A DNA stretch of 64,000 nt, taken from NCBI GenBank assembly GCA_035479375.1, contig DATIIT010000009.1:8782-72781 (forward strand), given 5' to 3'. Below are positions 63,056 to 64,000 of this stretch, piece after piece. The notes under the pieces are model-generated. The model made no database searches and was not told the origin of the DNA. It saw only the letters and a program-made list of their open reading frames with translations. Source of the DNA: PMNU01 sp035479375 (GTDB lineage Bacteria; Patescibacteriota; Saccharimonadia; Saccharimonadales; UBA4665). Position 1 is the stretch's first letter. The number at the start of each line of letters is the position of its first letter. The position numbers were made by a program, and so were the translations under genes.

Positions 63056-63081
63056 AAAGAGCCCTGGAAAGGGGCTCTTTT
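63055..63081. terminator. Bidirectional intrinsic terminator
   Basis: AAAAGAGCCC / GGGCTCTTTT, 10 bp perfect with a 7-nt loop, A-run on one side and T-run on the other, between two convergent genes. Confidence 0.85.
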
Positions 63082-63118
63082 AGAGGAGTGCGCGCAAACC
63101 CGCGCAGAGGGAGATTAC

Positions 63119-63829
63119 TTAGCGCTGTTGCTTGCGGCCGGCGCGCTTCAGGCGAAGCACGTTGCCAACGTAGCCAAGGCCGCCAACGATGCCGGCCGGC
63201 AGGATGAAGTCACCAGCGCCGGTGTTCGGCAGGGAGGTGGCAGCGGACTGCACTTGCGGCTTCGGGGTGGTAGGCGGCGTTACCGGAGGGGTCGGGGGCG
63301 TGGGCGGCGTATCCGGGGGCACGCTGACCTTCACGATGGCCACGTCGCAGCCGGCTTGGTGCTGGCTTTTGTCGTGGTTGGTGGCTTCACCGGTGTAGCA
63401 AGCCTTGTTGGTGATCACCTGGCCATCGGTGGTGTTGGCATCAACCTTTACCACGTAGGTCTTGGTGACACTTTTCTTCTCTTTGACCGTACCGAGGTTC
63501 TCGGTGATGGTGGCCGTGCCAGTCACTGGCGTGACGCCGGCGGGCAGGGTGTCGGTGAGGTTGGTCTCGATCATGTCATCGGCGCCGTCTTTGGTGTCGC
63601 CACCATTGTTGCTGACCACGATGGTATACACCAAGGTGTCGCCGGGGTGCACGGTGAGTGCATCGCTGGCAGTGTTAGCGTCAACAACCTGGCTGCCGGT
63701 GGTCTGGTCTTGCACGTATTTCACAATTGAGCCCTTTGGCGTACAGGCGAATACAGGGGCGGCCACTAAGGTCGTCAGAGCAACGCCGGTAACGGCAGAG
63801 CTGGCAAAAATCTTAACAGAACTTTTCAT
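63119..63829 (-). CDS. LPNTG-anchored surface protein with DUF11 domain
   Basis: 236 residues: signal peptide (about 1-29), one DUF11-type beta-sandwich repeat (about 45-165, LTVHPGDTLVYTIVVSNNGGD and TLPAGVTPVTG), a Pro/Thr-rich wall-spanning stretch (about 170-195) and a sorting signal: LPNTG, a hydrophobic helix and a basic KRAGRKQQR end. A sortase elsewhere in the genome would link it to the wall. Two cysteine pairs in the repeat may form disulfides. ATG 63829 has AGGAG upstream. Confidence 0.85.
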   Translation of the reverse strand: MKSSVKIFASSAVTGVALTTLVAAPVFACTPKGSIVKYVQDQTTGSQVVDANTASDALTVHPGDTLVYTIVVSNNGGDTKDGADDMIETNLTDTLPAGVTPVTGTATITENLGTVKEKKSVTKTYVVKVDANTTDGQVITNKACYTGEATNHDKSQHQAGCDVAIVKVSVPPDTPPTPPTPPVTPPTTPKPQVQSAATSLPNTGAGDFILPAGIVGGLGYVGNVLRLKRAGRKQQR

Positions 63830-63885
63830 CTCTTGTAACTCCTCTTTAACCTCGTACGCAGGCCTCTCCTGTGACGATTTATGTA

Positions 63886-63914
63886 ATTATACTATCATAA
63901 GCGGTATATGTCAA
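63886..63914 (-). promoter_or_regulatory. Consensus sigma70 promoter of the LPNTG protein
   Basis: On the minus strand TTGACA, exactly 17 nt, TATAAT: a perfect consensus promoter, implying strong constitutive expression. The leader is about 50 nt with AGAGGAG before the start. Confidence 0.85.
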
Positions 63915-63940
63915 TAGATGGGGCGGTTGGGGTGTGGGCC

Positions 63941-64000
63941 AAATAGGAGTGCGCTACGCGCGGCGCGCATATGCGCTCCGGCTGCACTATGCCTGACGCT
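63941..64000. repeat. Second copy of the inverted-repeat element, cut by window edge
   Basis: Left arm begins with GGCCAAATAGGAG, like the GGCAAATAG of the copy at 62558, followed by the core TGCGCTACGCGC, a hairpin centred on ATATG (GCGCATATGCGC) and GGCTGCACTATGCC. The right arm lies beyond the window. Confidence 0.65.

Noticed and set aside
1..64000. UGA reassigned to glycine or another amino acid
   Set aside because: Genes end cleanly with the standard code, no in-frame TGA interrupts conserved domains, and two genes use TGA as stop.

Overview
The window is a compact, GC-rich bacterial chromosome segment carrying 45 protein genes, one of them cut by the left edge, plus a 20-codon leader peptide. 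I see no tRNA, rRNA, CRISPR array or transposase. The gene set points to a Patescibacteria/CPR genome, most likely Candidatus Saccharibacteria (TM7). The evidence is a class I lysyl-tRNA synthetase, an IleS2-type isoleucyl-tRNA synthetase behind a T-box, a class II (B12-dependent) NrdJ paired with NrdR, a zinc-free L31, a Gram-positive-style wall (LCP protein, LPxTG substrate), the standard genetic code and very large repetitive surface proteins. The phylum call is inference from gene content, not a database match.

Layout. Positions 1-14800 are housekeeping: priA (minus), a winged-helix regulator, rpsU-yqeY-adk, map, ftsA, ftsZ, nrdR-nrdJ under two NrdR boxes, a thioredoxin-fold protein, T-box-ileS and rplU. 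Positions 15000-48600 form a surface and secretion island: a 2186-residue secreted beta-repeat protein, a 1542-residue kelch-type protein, and two copies of a module made of a small two-TM protein with a tail-fibre-like domain followed by a giant GTG-initiated membrane-anchored fibre (1479 and 2466 residues). Small membrane proteins, parA-parB, signal peptidase I, an LCP wall-polymer ligase and an HtrA protease lie between or beside them. Positions 48600-62550 are again housekeeping: prfA-prmC and rpmE (minus), rpsB-tsf-Nudix-frr-uppS-rseP-CPBP protease, proS, greA, lysS and a KTSC-RdgB fusion. The last 1.5 kb hold a proline-rich exported peptide and an LPNTG cell-wall protein between two copies of a dispersed inverted-repeat element.

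How it works together. The island looks like an export and anchoring system for host-contact or environment-contact fibres: signal peptidase, LCP ligase, HtrA and the site-2 and CPBP proteases would process or police the exported proteins. Expression signals fall into two classes. About a dozen genes have a -10 hexamer only 6-10 nt before the start codon (leaderless or nearly so), while ftsZ, nrdR, parA, rpsB and greA have ordinary leaders with Shine-Dalgarno sites. The three giant fibre genes form a third class with A/C-rich, SD-less leaders.

The observations most worth following are a proline-rich leader peptide overlapping a hairpin upstream of proS, a LysRS fused to a B3/B4 editing-type domain with a KTSC domain displaced onto the next gene, the dispersed inverted-repeat family, and the duplicated fibre module.
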